64,000 nt of DNA. Origin: Phoebastria nigripes (taxonomy: Eukaryota > Chordata > Aves > Procellariiformes > Diomedeidae). The notes below the pieces were generated by a model. The model did not search any database. It saw nothing but the letters and a program-made list of their open reading frames with translations, and was not told the DNA's origin. The stretch is taken from positions 26,435 through 90,434 of the forward strand of contig JAYKAV010003094.1 of the NCBI GenBank assembly GCA_035582835.1, given 5' to 3'. Numbering within the stretch: the first letter of the stretch is position 1; every line of letters begins with the position of its first letter. Position numbers and translations under genes: made by a program. Shown here piece after piece: positions 48,401 to 61,561 of this stretch.

Positions 48401-49760
48401 ATATAAATATATTCATTAGCTGCTGAGAGTTGCATTTTTAATATACGAAGTATATACTGGATATAGTCCTTTGTAAATAAATATATATATAGCCCTTTTT
48501 GTAAATAAAGTATCATTATGAAAGATCTGGTCCATTAATACTGTAATTCATACGTTGGTTAGGATTTTTGTTTAGTTAATTGGGAGTACCCTTGTCTAAA
48601 ATAATTACACAAGCAAACCAGAGCTTTTTTATTTCTGTCTCTTTTTTCCCCATTTCATTCTGATCCTTTAATGCATTTCAGTTTCCAGTAAGTCCAGCAG
48701 TTAACTTAGAGGCAATCCCTCTTCATTGGATCTTTTATATCAAGTATCCAAAAATCACCTCTACATATATTCTTTGCTATAGAATGGCTTCACTGTGTTT
48801 TAGAAGCCCAGTATTCAAAAGCTCCACTTTTGTACGGTCCCCTGAAAATTGGAGAACTTGTGACACTGTGCACCCAAGGAAACCCCCATGCTTATGGAAA
48901 GTGCCTTAGCAGTTTTGCTAGTCACAATAAGCAAATAAAGGTAGGTGGAAACAAAAACAAGACTTAAAAAACAGATAGGCAAATAGAAGAATATACTTTC
49001 TGAAGAGTCAGCTTTCACTTTCCCTAACTTTACCAGTTGTCTGTAAGTAGGTGAATAGTAGTAGTATATCTCCTATTATATTCTATTATGTACACACATG
49101 CACTATGTATTTTAAATATAGAGTATATAGATGATTTTAGTACTGTAGACAGCTGTATATCCCTAATTAATAGGCATGTATTTTGGAGTTTGGAGGTAGA
49201 TACTCATCATATTGTGCTAAGTAATACTAAGCCTAAATTTATCACGTTTTATGCAGAACAGTAAAATACAGTAATATGAAAAGTGATAAACAGCAAAAAA
49301 AAATCTGTTATCATAAATAAAATGAGCAAAAAATAAGTTGTAGTCCCTCATTATTGTAATTTCTACTAATACCAATAAGGGCATATGAACTACAGTACAG
49401 AAAGACACTCCAGCCTATTTCCTGAGATAACAGCAATGTAAACAACCAGACATTTATACAGCCTTGGGAAAAAAAGTGAATGCCAACTTCCCACTGAATG
49501 CTTGGCAAGAACTGCCAGTAGCAGTGTCACTAGGGCTTTCAAAATGTACAGCTATCAAAACATCTCAAAAACATCCCAAAAATACTGTAACCTTAAGAAT
49601 TTTCAGTGATGGATTACAAATCTAGATAGTAGTAGAAGTTAAAATACAAATTGAATTGGGCAATTGGATGAAAAAAACCAAACTGGCATCAGTTTTGAAA
49701 GGTATGTGTTTACCCACATCCATGTTTTCATATTATATCAAAAATTGAAAAAGACTAGAA
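45496..49760. other. AT-rich non-coding sequence
   Basis: 4.3 kb in which I recognise no gene or repeat, apart from an 18-20-nt T run near 46779-46797. Ambiguous base at 47903. Confidence 0.6.
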
Positions 49761-49960
49761 GAACTGTGTACTTGCTTCTGTTTTAACAGATACCTTAAGC
49801 TGAGTCATTATATTATGCTAGAATTATTCTAACTTTTGCTTAAAGAAAATCCATCTTCCCAGCAGGATTTTCTTAGGTAGCAGGCATCTTGTTTCTAGAG
49901 AAAGCTGGTTCTTCAGATTGTCTTGCCAAATCCAGTCTTTTCATGGGTCAGAATAAAGAC
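49761..49960 (+). repeat. Unclassified 200-bp repeat, copy 1
   Basis: Runs from about GTGTACTTGCTTCTGTTTTA to TCCAGTCTTTTCATGGGTCA plus about 10 bp. It aligns over its whole length with 50919-51130 at an estimated 80 percent identity, with a few short gaps. Shared blocks include TTTTAACAGATACCTT, CATTATGCTAG-type text, CTTCCCAG-AGGATTTTCTTAGG and CAGGCATCTTG. I do not recognise the family. Confidence 0.8.
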
Positions 49961-50918
49961 ATTCAAGACTTTCAAGACTTTATGGAGCACTTTTGAAACT
50001 CTTAAAAGAGTCGATTGTCATCTTTATTTTGTATAAAAAATATTGAATTTGGGAATTACTGATATGTGGATTAAAACAATTCTGTCTTTCATTTCCAGAA
50101 ATTATAAGTATTACTGGTGCTTCATTGAAATAAAAGAAAGACTATTTTAGAAACAATGACAATATTGACACCATTAAAAATTAACTGCACTATTCTAAAA
50201 TTCTCACAAGATATAAAATTTAACCTGAAGGTTCTTAGAGACTTTAAAATCGCTACAGTCTTTAGTCTAAAAATAAGTTGTATGTTAAGTATTATTTTAC
50301 TGTTTATTTTCACAGATGAATTAAGTATAGAATTAAGCTTATATACTTTTTCTCATCTAAAAGAATACAAGTCTGTCTGATTGAATGCACCACTGTCATT
50401 TTGGAATGCCTAACACGTGGGAAATTATTCCTCATATCTAAATTTCTGATAGATGTGTCATAGAAGATTCACAATTTAGGGAAATTGGGATGTTGTCTTA
50501 TTTTAGTAACTTTGACTTAGTGACACAAGAGAGTTATGAGCAGTGTAAAATCTACTGTAGTACCACTTAACCTTTTCTCATGGTCTTAACATATTTTGTT
50601 GACACATACCATTTACATAAAATAGTGCTAACAGAATGTTCAAGATTTATCGGTACAGTTAATTGTTAAATTGAAGCAATCATTTTAAACATGCACGTCT
50701 AGAAAAGATCTGGGTTTTTTTCTTAAAGAATATTGCTTTCAGAAGTTTGTCTTTTACGGAAATACTTTGTCAAAAATTACGAGTACACAGTTTCTACTGC
50801 ACGTGGAAACACTTAGCTTACATATAATTAGTCAAACTATGTAAATTAAGATTTTATTCCAGTTTAAAATGTTCTCTTTAGACATCAGATCACATACTGT
50901 GCTAAGACAGCTAAAAAG
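49961..50918. other. AT-rich spacer between two repeat copies
   Basis: About 960 bp with no coding signal or recognised repeat. It might be the inside of an element bounded by the two 200-bp copies, or simply unique DNA. Confidence 0.5.
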
Positions 50919-51130
50919 GAGTGCGTACTTGCTCCTGTTTTAACAGATACCTTGAACTGGTTCATTACATTATGCTAGTCATAACAGAATTGTTCTAAAT
51001 TGCCTAAAGAAAACCCGTCTTCCCAGGAGGATTTTCTTAGGTGGCAGGCATCTTGTTGTTTATCTAGGGAAAGCTAATTCTTCAGATCATTTTGGCAAAT
51101 CCAGTCTTTTCACGGGTCATAAGGAGACAG
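50919..51130 (+). repeat. Unclassified 200-bp repeat, copy 2
   Basis: Direct-orientation partner of 49761-49960. It has small insertions (near 50980 and 51056) relative to copy 1. Both copies happen to start near TG and contain GGGTCA near the end, but no matching short duplications flank the pair and homology runs past the CA, so an LTR reading is not supported. Confidence 0.8.
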
Positions 51131-53430
51131 GCTGTCAAATTTTATAAATAAACTTCTGGCTTATTTCTAGCTTCTGAATAAAAGCCAAATGGCAATGCAC
51201 TCAGTCATTAAAATGTTTTGAGAGAAAAAATTAGGAGATACAGGAAGTAATTAAAGTCTCTGATAGTTTTCAATATCTGCAAAAATATCCCACCTGTTGA
51301 GGCTGATATTTTCAAGAGTAAGTAATGAAAAAACTTGTCAGTCTTCAATAATAACAGCATTTGGTCAAGTCACTTTTCTGTGTGTATGAAAATCTATTTT
51401 GCAAATTTGTTTACTAAGCCTGACTTTCAGACATGCTTTATTTTATATGCGTATACATGTCATGTCAAGTATGAAGTGGATAACCCTTTGTAAATAACGT
51501 GAGAGAGAGATTAAATCAATTTCTTAAACAGACTGAGATTTCCAAACGGGCCTGTGGCTAATTATGTGGGATATTCATCATATAACTAATATGAAGCTCA
51601 CAGATTTGGCACACTAATAGTCACAGTTTCAAAAATACCCATTTCACTTTCAGGAAAGTAATAATTTTGATAAATTTTGTCCAGATCCAGAGTCTGATAA
51701 AATGTCCATTAATATTAACAAAATCTCTCAGTTGACTTAACTGGTTGTGTATCAGGTTGCTAAGTAAAAGCTTGCATCTAGAGTATTAAAAATCAAGTCT
51801 GAGGTGTAATTTTACCCTCTGAAACATTCTATTTGATTTGTTCATCACCACGTACATGCCCTAAAATAACATAGGATGCTTGATTTCCTTCAAGCAAATT
51901 CTGCTTGTTGGAGAGTAGAAAATGAGGGATATACTGAAAAGGAATCACTGAAATACTGTGCATTCTTACTCACCAAACACAACATTTAGTGTTGAGGCAG
52001 TAACACAACATTTTAGATTCCCCCCACTGCAGAATGTTTTTTAGCTGAAATGACATGGCTGACATGGCTGATGTTAAGTCAGGCCAGATAATGTTTCTAA
52101 GAAATAGTGATTCTCTCTTAGAACAGGAAGAGGTCATATTTCCAGCTCTAAAATTTAAGGGAATAATTTTCAGGAACTTCCTTATCTGGAAGTAATAATT
52201 TAGATTCTGCTTTCCTTTTTTTCATCTGTGATTTCATCTAGTGAAATTTGGATTGCATTAGTATAATTGAGAGTAGAGTTTGAGTTACATAGCTTTTTTT
52301 TTTTTTTTTTTTTTNNTTTTGGCTGGTCTCTCATAAACAACAAGAAAAATCTAGGGAGTATTCATGTAGATAGGAACACTGAAAGTTTCATAAATCATGC
52401 AACTTCAGTCTGTATTTTAAATTTTTGTTTAGTCCAGATATCCTTTCTCACTCAGATAAATTGTTCTCTTCCTACAAAGTTAAATTTAAAAATTATGGTA
52501 AGTATAATATACAATCGTTATCTGAAAAGCAAAAACTATAATGAGATCTAGAGGTCCAAGAAATTATATGTCATCAAATTACTGAAGATATTAAACATCT
52601 GTGTTAGTTATGCAAAGTTTATCAAAAAGCAGTCTCTAAATATAAAATGGAAACAGGTCAGATTCAGGAGAATACGCTTACTTCATAGCAACATTTTCAG
52701 TAGAAAATATTGATCCCTAGAATTGTAAAATAGTTGTGCAGCTGATCCAAATTCACATTAGATGACCTCAGGACGTTCTTTAAATCAGCTTATCATAGAT
52801 ACAGAATCAAATACCAGGTACTGGTGTGAATACATTCTTTTGAATTATAGTCTAAAAGAAAATGGCCCTATCACGATTTACCATCTGAACAGCTCTTACA
52901 GTTTTTACTTAGTGCCAAACAAACCAGTCAGGGTAGATATTTTTCCATTATACCCACTCAAAATCACAAAAATATTGATAGGTAATTACGCTTATGCAAT
53001 GGCCACATTCCAGATGTCAGAAATCTGAGATAAGGAATTATTTTGAAGAACAATTTGAATTCAACAGCATCAAGTTTGAACATGATTTGATCTTACATCC
53101 ATAAACTAGTTTGGCGTTCATAAGGGTTTAAGTGTCATTGCCTTAAAGTATCTGTATTTGGAAAGGATGAACAGCGGTTAGCTTTAACTTTTTTACCTTT
53201 TCATTTTACTCATTTGATGTTGAAATCAAATGTTTACCTTTCTGAAACAGTCATTATGAAATATTTTCTGAAAACTCTTAAGCAAAAAGGTAGTTGTTAA
53301 GTGCCAAAAAAGTGAAACCTTTCCTTAAGTTTGCATAACGTAAAAATACTTCACATAGGTAGTACTCATCAACAATGGAAAAAAGATACAGAAAAATTTT
53401 AAAGGCTANCTCCTCAATAAAAAGCTAAGA
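51131..53430. other. AT-rich non-coding sequence
   Basis: No gene recognised. A T-run with two ambiguous bases lies at 52293-52320. Confidence 0.6.
52293..52320. repeat. Poly(T) tract with two ambiguous bases
   Basis: About 22 T, then NN at 52315-52316, then four T. A homopolymer of uncertain length. Confidence 0.9.
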
Positions 53431-53505
53431 TATTTAGGCACATTGTCAAAAAGGGAATTATGTGCCTACATAGGATTTAAATACCTAAGTACTTCTGAGA
53501 ATTTA
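53431..53505. repeat. Old TTAGGCACCTAA-type repeat relic
   Basis: Reads TATTTAGGCACATTGTCAAA, then GAATTATGTGCCTACATAGG, ATTTAAATACCTAAGTACTT and CTGAGAATTTAG. The alternation of TTAGGCAC and TGCCTA/ACCTAA words matches an old palindrome-rich repeat known from reptiles and birds. I cannot name the family with certainty. Confidence 0.5.
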
Positions 53506-56500
53506 GATATTCTTCTGTGGAAATAAATCATAAGGCTGAAATTATAGAAAGTTTTAAATTAAAAGGGTAATATTCCATGGCATTTAAGTTAAATGAACTG
53601 AGCTGCTTTGGTAAATGGTAGAATATTTTTGGTCTTGGTAAAATATTATGATATTTTTGAGCACTAACAGGCTGAGAAGTATGTCAGAGTTTAAACAAAA
53701 TTAGTCCATATCCTTTGGAAGTAAACTTAGACCTTGTTTTTTCCCTTCATTCCTCCATCTCTTTTTAGTTTATTAGTACATTGCATTCCTGATGTGTATT
53801 GAGCTGAAACGAATTTTAGTGCTAGAGCTTACAGATCTTTCTACAACTCCAGAATGTTTCCTTTTCTCATGATGAAGAAATATATACTTACACATCTATC
53901 AAAGGCCACTCTGTTTTCCATCACTACACTGGTTTAGCTGACTGTTCCTTTTTTAAGTGTGGAGCACACATTGCTCCTAGTGCCTGTTTTTCTTTTATCA
54001 TAAATCCCAGTCCCCACAGAATAGGAAGATATTTGTTCACATTACTTATGTTTTTAACTAGGAACATGAAGTTCAGATTCTGAAGTATGTTTGAAAAGAA
54101 AAGTCAGAGCTGTTGTTATTAGAAGGAATTCAAACTTCTTGAAACACTGACATGAAACATTGCACTCATTGTTATGGGAGAAGGTCAGTAGTTCAGATAG
54201 AATCTATATTACAGACAGTTCCAAAACTGAAACTAGGAGTACTGATAATATATTTTTAAAGCACCTTTCTCTATGCTCAGTTATATGTTATTCATAAAAG
54301 TGTGGTGGCCTTGCAGCAAAGAGTCAATGAAGGCAGTGATTTATAGAACAGCCTTATTACAACATGTATTAAAAAGTGAAAGAAAAATGGATTTCATAGT
54401 CACTCCTAGATTTCATAGTCACTCCTATTCATTTTGCCTGTTTTTAAGGAACTGTGTATAACAGAGAGGGGTTGCTAATGCAGGTGTATTTACTTTTAAT
54501 GGATGGTGTCCTACCAGTAGATGATGGGCACTTACTCTTACTGAAAAACACTCAAGTGTTACAGACAAAATTATGCCAGTGGAATCCTAGTAAAAAGAGA
54601 GTATGCAATATCACTGCAATGCTTGAATTACAAACTTGATTTGATCATATTCTTAAATAATAAAATGTGTAAAGATGTCTTGATTGATTTTTCTTCTTAG
54701 GGATGCCAAACAACCGTAAAAGTCATAAGATCGTCCTAATTCTTGGAGCAACACAGAATATTTGAATTCATTGTAAAATGTTATATGAACTCTTAAATAT
54801 CTACACTAGGTTAAATGTTTTGTTTTCTATTTGCTAGGGAATTATTTTGAACATACAAAATTCTCTCATTTCATTAATTTATATTGCAGTGTGCTCAACA
54901 CAGGCAATTGCTCTAATATTTTGCTGATTTAGGGTGTTCATCATATGTGACTATTTCATCATGCCTGATAAAAACATCTCTGTTATAAACAGTGGTGAGA
55001 CAAAGGATGAGATTTTCTAAGCAGTTGAACCAAACAACTCTTGTTTGCTTATCTAACATTATGACATCATAACATACATCACAGACTGCTCTCCTGTGGA
55101 TGTGGAATGCAGTGGTATGTTGCATTGTCAGTTTTCTGAGTGCTAACATATCACCTCCTCTTGGGAAAAATGGTTGCATTGATTAGGTTTTTTGTCAAAC
55201 AGTAAAAAGATATTATATTTGATATCATGTTACAAAATAAGTAATTATTTTTATGAGTGCTATAATTTACGTTACATCAACAAACATAATTATGCAAGCA
55301 TGTAGTTGAGACATATTAGTTGGAAACCATGACTAAGCTAATTTAAGCAGCAACTGAAAAGTCTTATTAATTACTACCAAGGACCAAGCTGTTGGATACC
55401 ATAAGTATGAGATTAATGTCTCTACGTTCCAAGATTACTTTAAAGGGAAAGATTATCCCTCGCATTCTTTACAATTCCACTACAAAAATTTAACCCTATT
55501 AGCTCCTGCACAAGCATCGCTCAGCTGTAGGCTCATGTTTTCCTTTCTGTATAGTAACTGCGGAATTCTTTTACTGATAAAATACATCCATCATAATTTA
55601 TCAAAATTTTAATATCTCAATATTTTTATTAATTGATTATTTTTTGTCAAGTTGATAAAACAGAATGAACTGTAACCAAGAAGTATTTAGAATAAGTAAC
55701 TGTGACTCTATCCAGTCACTAGTAAATGACTGGTTTGTGTCTTGAAATTGCTGAAATGGATCTCACTACTAAACACTGATTGTTTGGACTTACACATGGA
55801 TTGGAATATTCAATGGTACACACTCAGTGCATCAGCAACACAGTTGTGGAGCTAGGACTAGATCCACAAAAGTTTAAGCATTGCATCTCTTACTGGTATC
55901 AAAATACCAGCTGTTATGGAACCTGAGTTACACATCCAACCTTCCTTAATGATGCAGAATTAGGTGAAAAAAAATAGGTAGATAGTTGAGTGAAGTTGGG
56001 AAGATACTCTATCATATCTTAATCTAGCTATTGTGACTATCAATAATAGCAAAGAGAGAGCAGCATAGACTTTATCCTATGGTAGCAGTCAGTGTACAGT
56101 CTTCAAGAGCCTTAATTTGCTGTTTCCTTGCATGTTCTAAAGCTTGAATGCTTGTGTTTTGTGTTCTGTTACCTATATGAAACTGGCTCAGGTGTGCCAG
56201 TGTATATCAGAATCATAACTTCCCGTGCTCTGGTACCATAACAGATACCATAGATACCATAATAGGACTCATTATATAGCACATGCACTGAATAGGGGAC
56301 TATGTAAGGTAGAATAGGAACACCAAAGCCCACTCCATTACTAAGCTGAGGCCCAGCTTTGAGCCTGAGAGGATTCTGTCCCAGATGCAGACTCATACCT
56401 GAAGGAGGATATCCATTTCAATGCCACACTTCACCTGAAAAACAGGGCTAATTAAGTCAGGTGCCAAGCTGTTCCCAGGACATACATACTATTGCTTCTG

Positions 56501-56589
56501 ATATGCAAGTTAATAACTCTGCAAGGCACTGCACGCTGCACATTTAGACATGCAAAGCTTAGAAGACATCTCCCTCTTATCCTGTCAAT
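53506..56589. other. AT-rich non-coding sequence
   Basis: No gene. A small direct repeat (ATTTCATAGTCACTCCTA twice, about 54392-54427) is present. Confidence 0.6.
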
Positions 56590-56690
56590 AATTTAGGTTC
56601 CTGTTTAGATGAGAATCCAGAACCTGCAGTTAGATGTGCCTGAACTTTTTTCATTAAAAATGGCAGTTGTGCCTAATGCTCAAAAACTCA
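56590..56690. repeat. Old TTAGGCACC-type repeat relic
   Basis: Contains ATTTAGGTTCCTGTTTAGAT, GTTAGATGTGCCTGAACTTT and GTTGTGCCTAATGCTC in succession. These words resemble those at 53431-53505 and 43602-43634 but are more worn. Confidence 0.4.
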
Positions 56691-56946
56691 GTGAGATTAC
56701 ACATCAGAGACCTAGTGCTGCAGTCAAAACATGCTCACAACCTGCCTTTTCACTCACCTATTAGCCAAATCAGATTTTACCCAGAGATTAAATACAACTG
56801 CAAGTTTACTGAGCTCTTTTCCTACCTCTTAAGCAACTGCTTGCTCGATTAAATTTTGGACATTTCTAGGTGTGCCAAAAAACAAATTTCTCACTGCGTA
56901 GCTATCTCCACTCACAGAAGCTTACACATTCAGTGATTTCAGGCAC

Positions 56947-56967
56947 CCTCAGGGTCAGACCCTGAGG
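56947..56967. other. Perfect 9-bp inverted repeat, 3-nt loop
   Basis: CCTCAGGGT, loop CAG, ACCCTGAGG. A compact GC-rich hairpin in AT-rich DNA. It is not followed by a T-run or any gene. Confidence 0.8.
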
Positions 56968-58285
56968 CTGAAATGTTGGAGTGAAGTTCAACCAAAAAAA
57001 GTTTAAATACACAGCTAGGTCATTTGTGATCTTTCTCTAACTTTTCTGTGAATCTAGCCCATAAATGACATTTTATCCTTCAGTAATTAATAAAACTCTT
57101 CATAATGAGACAGAAGCTACTGACCTCACTCCAGTCATTTCTTTTACTGTTTTGCTTATTCTTCTTTCACCAATTAGTCTTAAATGCAGTAAAGAATCAG
57201 AGGATTGAAAATCCATAAGCTTTCATACATTTAGGCTCCTTGATTAGCAATTGTAGATGTCAAAGCAATTTTCTTTGTTATATGCAGTTGAAACATTCCT
57301 TTAGCTTTTGCCAGGACCTGATCAGTACTTTCCAACTGAAATATTAAATACTGAGTGACAATGAAGGAGGCACAATTACCATTACTTTGGCTAGAAATTT
57401 ACTAACAATAGAATTTTAACAATGCATTTCATTTCCCTATGAAATGACTTGACAGATTGTTATTCATAGCTCCANAAAGTTTAAGACGACCTCAAAACTA
57501 CACAGATTTGAAGAAGTAAAGGAACGAGCAATCATTTATTGTGCACAAAATACCTACACCAAAAGCATAAGATATATACTTCAGTATAGCAGAAAGGGTT
57601 CATTATCTAAGTGAAAGAGATACTGACAATTAAAAATATAGTAGTTCTATTTAATCGTTTATTGAGAGTGACCATAACTTGCTACAATCCTTATGGTGAT
57701 TTACCAAATTTCTGCTTTTAAGTGTAGTGTAAAAATACTCTACTACATTTACTTGTTGAGCATATTTTATTTTAAAAAATGAACTTTTTCAGGTTAGATT
57801 TTGCTTTCTATTTTACTATAAATTTTCTCATGCTCTAAAGAAGTGCCAGAAATTTTCAACTGAGGTCTGAAATTTATTACAAATATATGGGATATTAATT
57901 GACCTTTACTCAAAGCTAATATATGANCAGTTTAACAGGCCTTTAGAATGTTACATTTGAGTTGCACATTTGCTTTCTGATAACGTAGGACTCTGGCCAG
58001 CAGAGGTCATACTGAGTCAGTGGGATTTCATATTCCCACTTTTCTGATGATCTCTTCAGGTAAAGTTTCCAACAAAAACCGAAATAATGCTCCCAACAAA
58101 AATATCCCACAGCTGCAATAATATTCCTAGCATGAACTGAGCACTTTCTTCCCTAGTCTGCAGGTTGCCAGTCATCAGTCTGCACCCTGACAGTAGTGTC
58201 TCATACTTACGGCAAAGTCCATTTGTGAAGCTTCTTTTTACTAAGTTATTAATTTCAAGCTCTTCTCTATAACTGTCCACCCACA
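56968..58285. other. AT-rich non-coding sequence
   Basis: Nothing recognised. Ambiguous bases at 57475 and 57927. Confidence 0.6.
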
Positions 58286-58460
58286 CAGCACAAACTGCTG
58301 CACTGGTAGGTGCCAGTTTTACAGGTGCAGAACAGAAGACCATGGCAATAATGACTTTCCCAGGGCCACACAACAGCAAGAGACACAACTAGGACTAGAA
58401 CTTTACCTCCTAAATCATGAATGAACATGTAAACCACTAGCCCATGCAACTTTTCACCAG
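58286..58460 (-). repeat. MIR-like SINE relic
   Basis: On the minus strand: GGGCTAGTGGTTTACATGTTC (A-box half), then AGTTCTAGTCCTAGTTGTG, then TTGCTGTTGTGTGGCCCTGG with GAAAGTCATTATT, then TCTGCACCTGTAAAACTGG and CACCTACC. This is the complete order of an amniote MIR-type SINE, from tRNA-related head through core to 3' part. A 110-codon open frame on this strand is coincidental. Confidence 0.65.
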
Positions 58461-58514
58461 ACTGCACAGCCTGGTTCCATTTAGCAACTATTCACTTCAA
58501 CAGTTTTGGATCAA

Positions 58515-58660
58515 CCTGTATAATATTTATATATACTATATTCTATATACTGTATACTGTAAACTATATAGTATATTCTATATACCATATAGTATATATA
58601 TCACATATCAATTGCATATCACTTATGCAATTTATAATTCATTTTTTATATATATATATG
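58515..58660. repeat. AT-palindromic low-complexity tract
   Basis: Repeated ATATAGTATATTCTATATAC-like words, each near its own complement, followed by TATATATATATATG. Able to form cruciforms; no coding meaning. Confidence 0.8.
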
Positions 58661-61095
58661 TAGTGTCAATGATTTACATAATATGTCAATGAAACAATGG
58701 TTTTCTGTATTAATAATACATAAATGCATGTGAATCTTCTTGAATACCAAAGGCTTCCATTGAGTGCTATGGTTGACAGAGTCTAGCTTTATAGAGCTAG
58801 GCTTCTACAGCAAATAAATCTTTTCCTACTCTTTCTGAAAGAAACTGTTCAGTTTAGAACATTACATGATACTAAGTGATGCTATCTCATATTCTGGTAT
58901 TTTTATACTATATGATATATCAACTTATTACATGAAGAGAAAATATGCAGACTTACATTTAAAGAAAGTAAATCTGTAGCTGGATAACACAACTAATTCA
59001 ACAAATAATAATCCAGTACAAATTGTTTCTTGTTTGGTGTACAGCCAAAATATGCTGAAGTATGTACATTATTTTTGGCAAAGCTTGAAATCAACTTGGA
59101 GCACGCTACTGGTTACTTAGTTTTCTGTTACCACATAACCGTTATGCTGTTCAGCATAACTACTGAATATACTGAATATGACAGATAACATAATGAACTG
59201 TAAACTGTATTGCTTGCTTGTACCCCTACTAGAGAAAAAAAGTATCTGAGAGCACTTGGAATGTGTGGGGTTTAAAATTGTTAGTGATTTTTGTGCAGTG
59301 CTGGCCTTTGTGGTATTCTGGGACATTTTAGGATTCAATTAGCAGGAGTCTGCTTTGTTTTCATTTTTAGTGTAATATAGAAGCATAATACTATCTAAAT
59401 AAAACTTTATAGTTTAGTATAAAAATAACCTCTTTCATAGTCAAATGATACGAACACTGGAGAAGAGTAAACAAAAGGAAATGTAGAGAACATCTTCAGG
59501 AAACCCGCTTGTATAGTATGGAAGCATTTCTGTTCTGTGTATTAGGTCACTACTGAAATGTCTGTTCTTTTACTCAGGATAGTAAAATTATTCTAAGTAC
59601 GGAAAGTACATTTTATTTCTACAGATTGCATAGTACATCAGAGCCCTGTTCAGATTGGGACTGCAAAATATTTCTGAAATGAAAATAATAGGTTTTTACT
59701 GCGGGTAGGTTCTAACTATTAGAAACTAGTTCTCTTTAAGGACTCTCTGAGATTTTCTGCCTGTAAAATAGACATGTATTTGTAGCCTGAAACATCATTT
59801 GAGTAGCAAATGCTTTGGTGGATTTCTAAATTCCGCTAAACACATTTGCCATGTTTCATTTCTTCTGAAATTCAGTGTGGCCTTTACTAGAAGAAATTAT
59901 GAGGGATTTGAGGGTAATCTGTAAATTGTTTTTTAAGAGGTACCGGAATACCCTTGTATCTGTTTGACCTACCACAGTTTTTAGTATCATTAGTTGGTAA
60001 TGATTCTAAAGCAATCAGGTATAAATAAGAGGGCAAAAGGACAGGCTTCTCTGGCACTTCTTGTGGATTACGTAGCTGTAAAGACATTCTGTTAAAGATT
60101 ACTGATAGTATGTACGAGACACATAAAAATTCCTGCTTTGGTTAGCAAGAGAATTAGCGATGTTTGCTTATAGGCAAACTCAATTAACTCAGAATATATT
60201 TTCAGTATGGACTAAACCCAGCTATGTTTCTAGTGTGCTAAACGTGCCTAGTGGTCAGCTGTCTTTACTTAAAAAGACAGCCCATTTCCCAACAGTTACC
60301 ACACTGTGGGGTTTAAGAGAATGCCTTTTACCTTTTTATTATTTCAGATACCACTGTGTACTGACTTGGTAAATGTAGACTTTTAGAGTTCAACTGAGCT
60401 GTCCAAATATTTAACTGATCAAAAATTCAGCTCTGTTTTCTTATTTTAATGGGGACTTTTCGTGGTATTTATGTGGTACTAATAGATGAGCACCTAAGAA
60501 AATCCTCTAAGAGTTTTGTATTTGGAAAACCTGCCACCTTTAAAGTCGGAAATAAAATTAGAAACTATAGAACATAGTTGTCAGCATCAGTAAATGAACA
60601 ACAAAATGTGCATTAATGTCGGGTCACTGATAACTCCTTGTCTAACTTGTGAGATGCAGCCTTTAGAAGTAATTTCATCTAGCTAAAATTTATGCATGCC
60701 AAGAGTATTCAACATCTATTTTATAAAGATTTTAAAAATATTATTCTAGTGAAAGGCTACTTGCATGTATATGCTTTATGTAATATTGGTAATATTTTTG
60801 AAATATCATTATAATGAAGTTTAAATGTTAACATAAGAAGTGTGAGAAACTGCTTTGTTTATTTCTAGATGTACTATATACAATTTATAAGAAATAATTT
60901 TCTTTTGAAATAGAACTTTTCTAGCAGTCTCTCTGAAACAAACAATATGAGGGAAAAATCATAAGCCAAATACAAAAAATTATTCAAAAGTACAAATTAA
61001 CCTAAGTATAATGTGACAATTATTAAATTAGAAGGTAAAATGTTACTTTGCAGAACCACAACCACAGTGACTCATGTCTGTTGTAGCTCCTCATT
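58661..61095. other. AT-rich non-coding sequence
   Basis: No gene or repeat recognised over 2.4 kb. Confidence 0.6.
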
Positions 61096-61190
61096 AGGAA
61101 TGTTGGTCTTGTGGTTATGGCAGGGAACTGTGACTTGGCAGATACACATTCAGTCTCTGGTTCTACTAGTTTTCCTGTGTAATATTTAGA
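61096..61190 (+). repeat. tRNA-derived SINE relic (MIR1_Amn-like)
   Basis: GGTCTTGTGGTTATGGCAGG followed by GAACTGTGACTTGG and TCTCTGGTTCTACTAG. This fits the head of an old amniote SINE (A box, about 45 bp, then a B-box-like GGTTCTA). The 3' part is not discernible. Confidence 0.45.
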
Positions 61191-61212
61191 ATGCAACTTA
61201 AGGCTAAATTAA

Positions 61213-61241
61213 AAAAACAAAACAAAACAAAACAAACAAAC
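61213..61241. repeat. (AAAAC)n short tandem repeat
   Basis: Four to five AAAAC units ending in AAAC units. It could be the A-rich tail of the SINE relic upstream. Confidence 0.85.
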
Positions 61242-61561
61242 TTGATGCTACAGTGCTGAGCGGCTCTGTGCCTAACTCACAGCATTGCCCCCCAGTTCCT
61301 ATACAGTGCATAGGAAATGATCAACAGCACTTGGAGCAGAGAGCCACTTCCTGCTGGCCCAACCTAATCTTGAAAACAGGAATGTGGTTTAATTCAAATC
61401 CTTATCCTATATTCAGGTGTTTTTCTCAGTGTTGCAGAGAGGTGCCTTCTCCCATTCAAACTTCACTGCCCAAAAGCTATTCTTCAGATAGCTGCCTGTA
61501 TCCTTTCTTTCAAAACCTGTCTAGAAGAGGTGATAGTGATGCCCTCTCACTTTTGCTTTTA

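Noticed and set aside
49765..51119. The 200-bp repeat pair as LTRs of a short retrotransposon
   Set aside because: TG and CA can be placed at the edges, but homology extends past the CA and the bases outside the pair (AGAAC and TAAGG) do not match, so there is no target duplication.
58056..58388. A 110-codon minus-strand open frame starting MCLLLLCGPG
   Set aside because: It overlaps a MIR-like SINE relic in the SINE's own orientation and has no protein family likeness.
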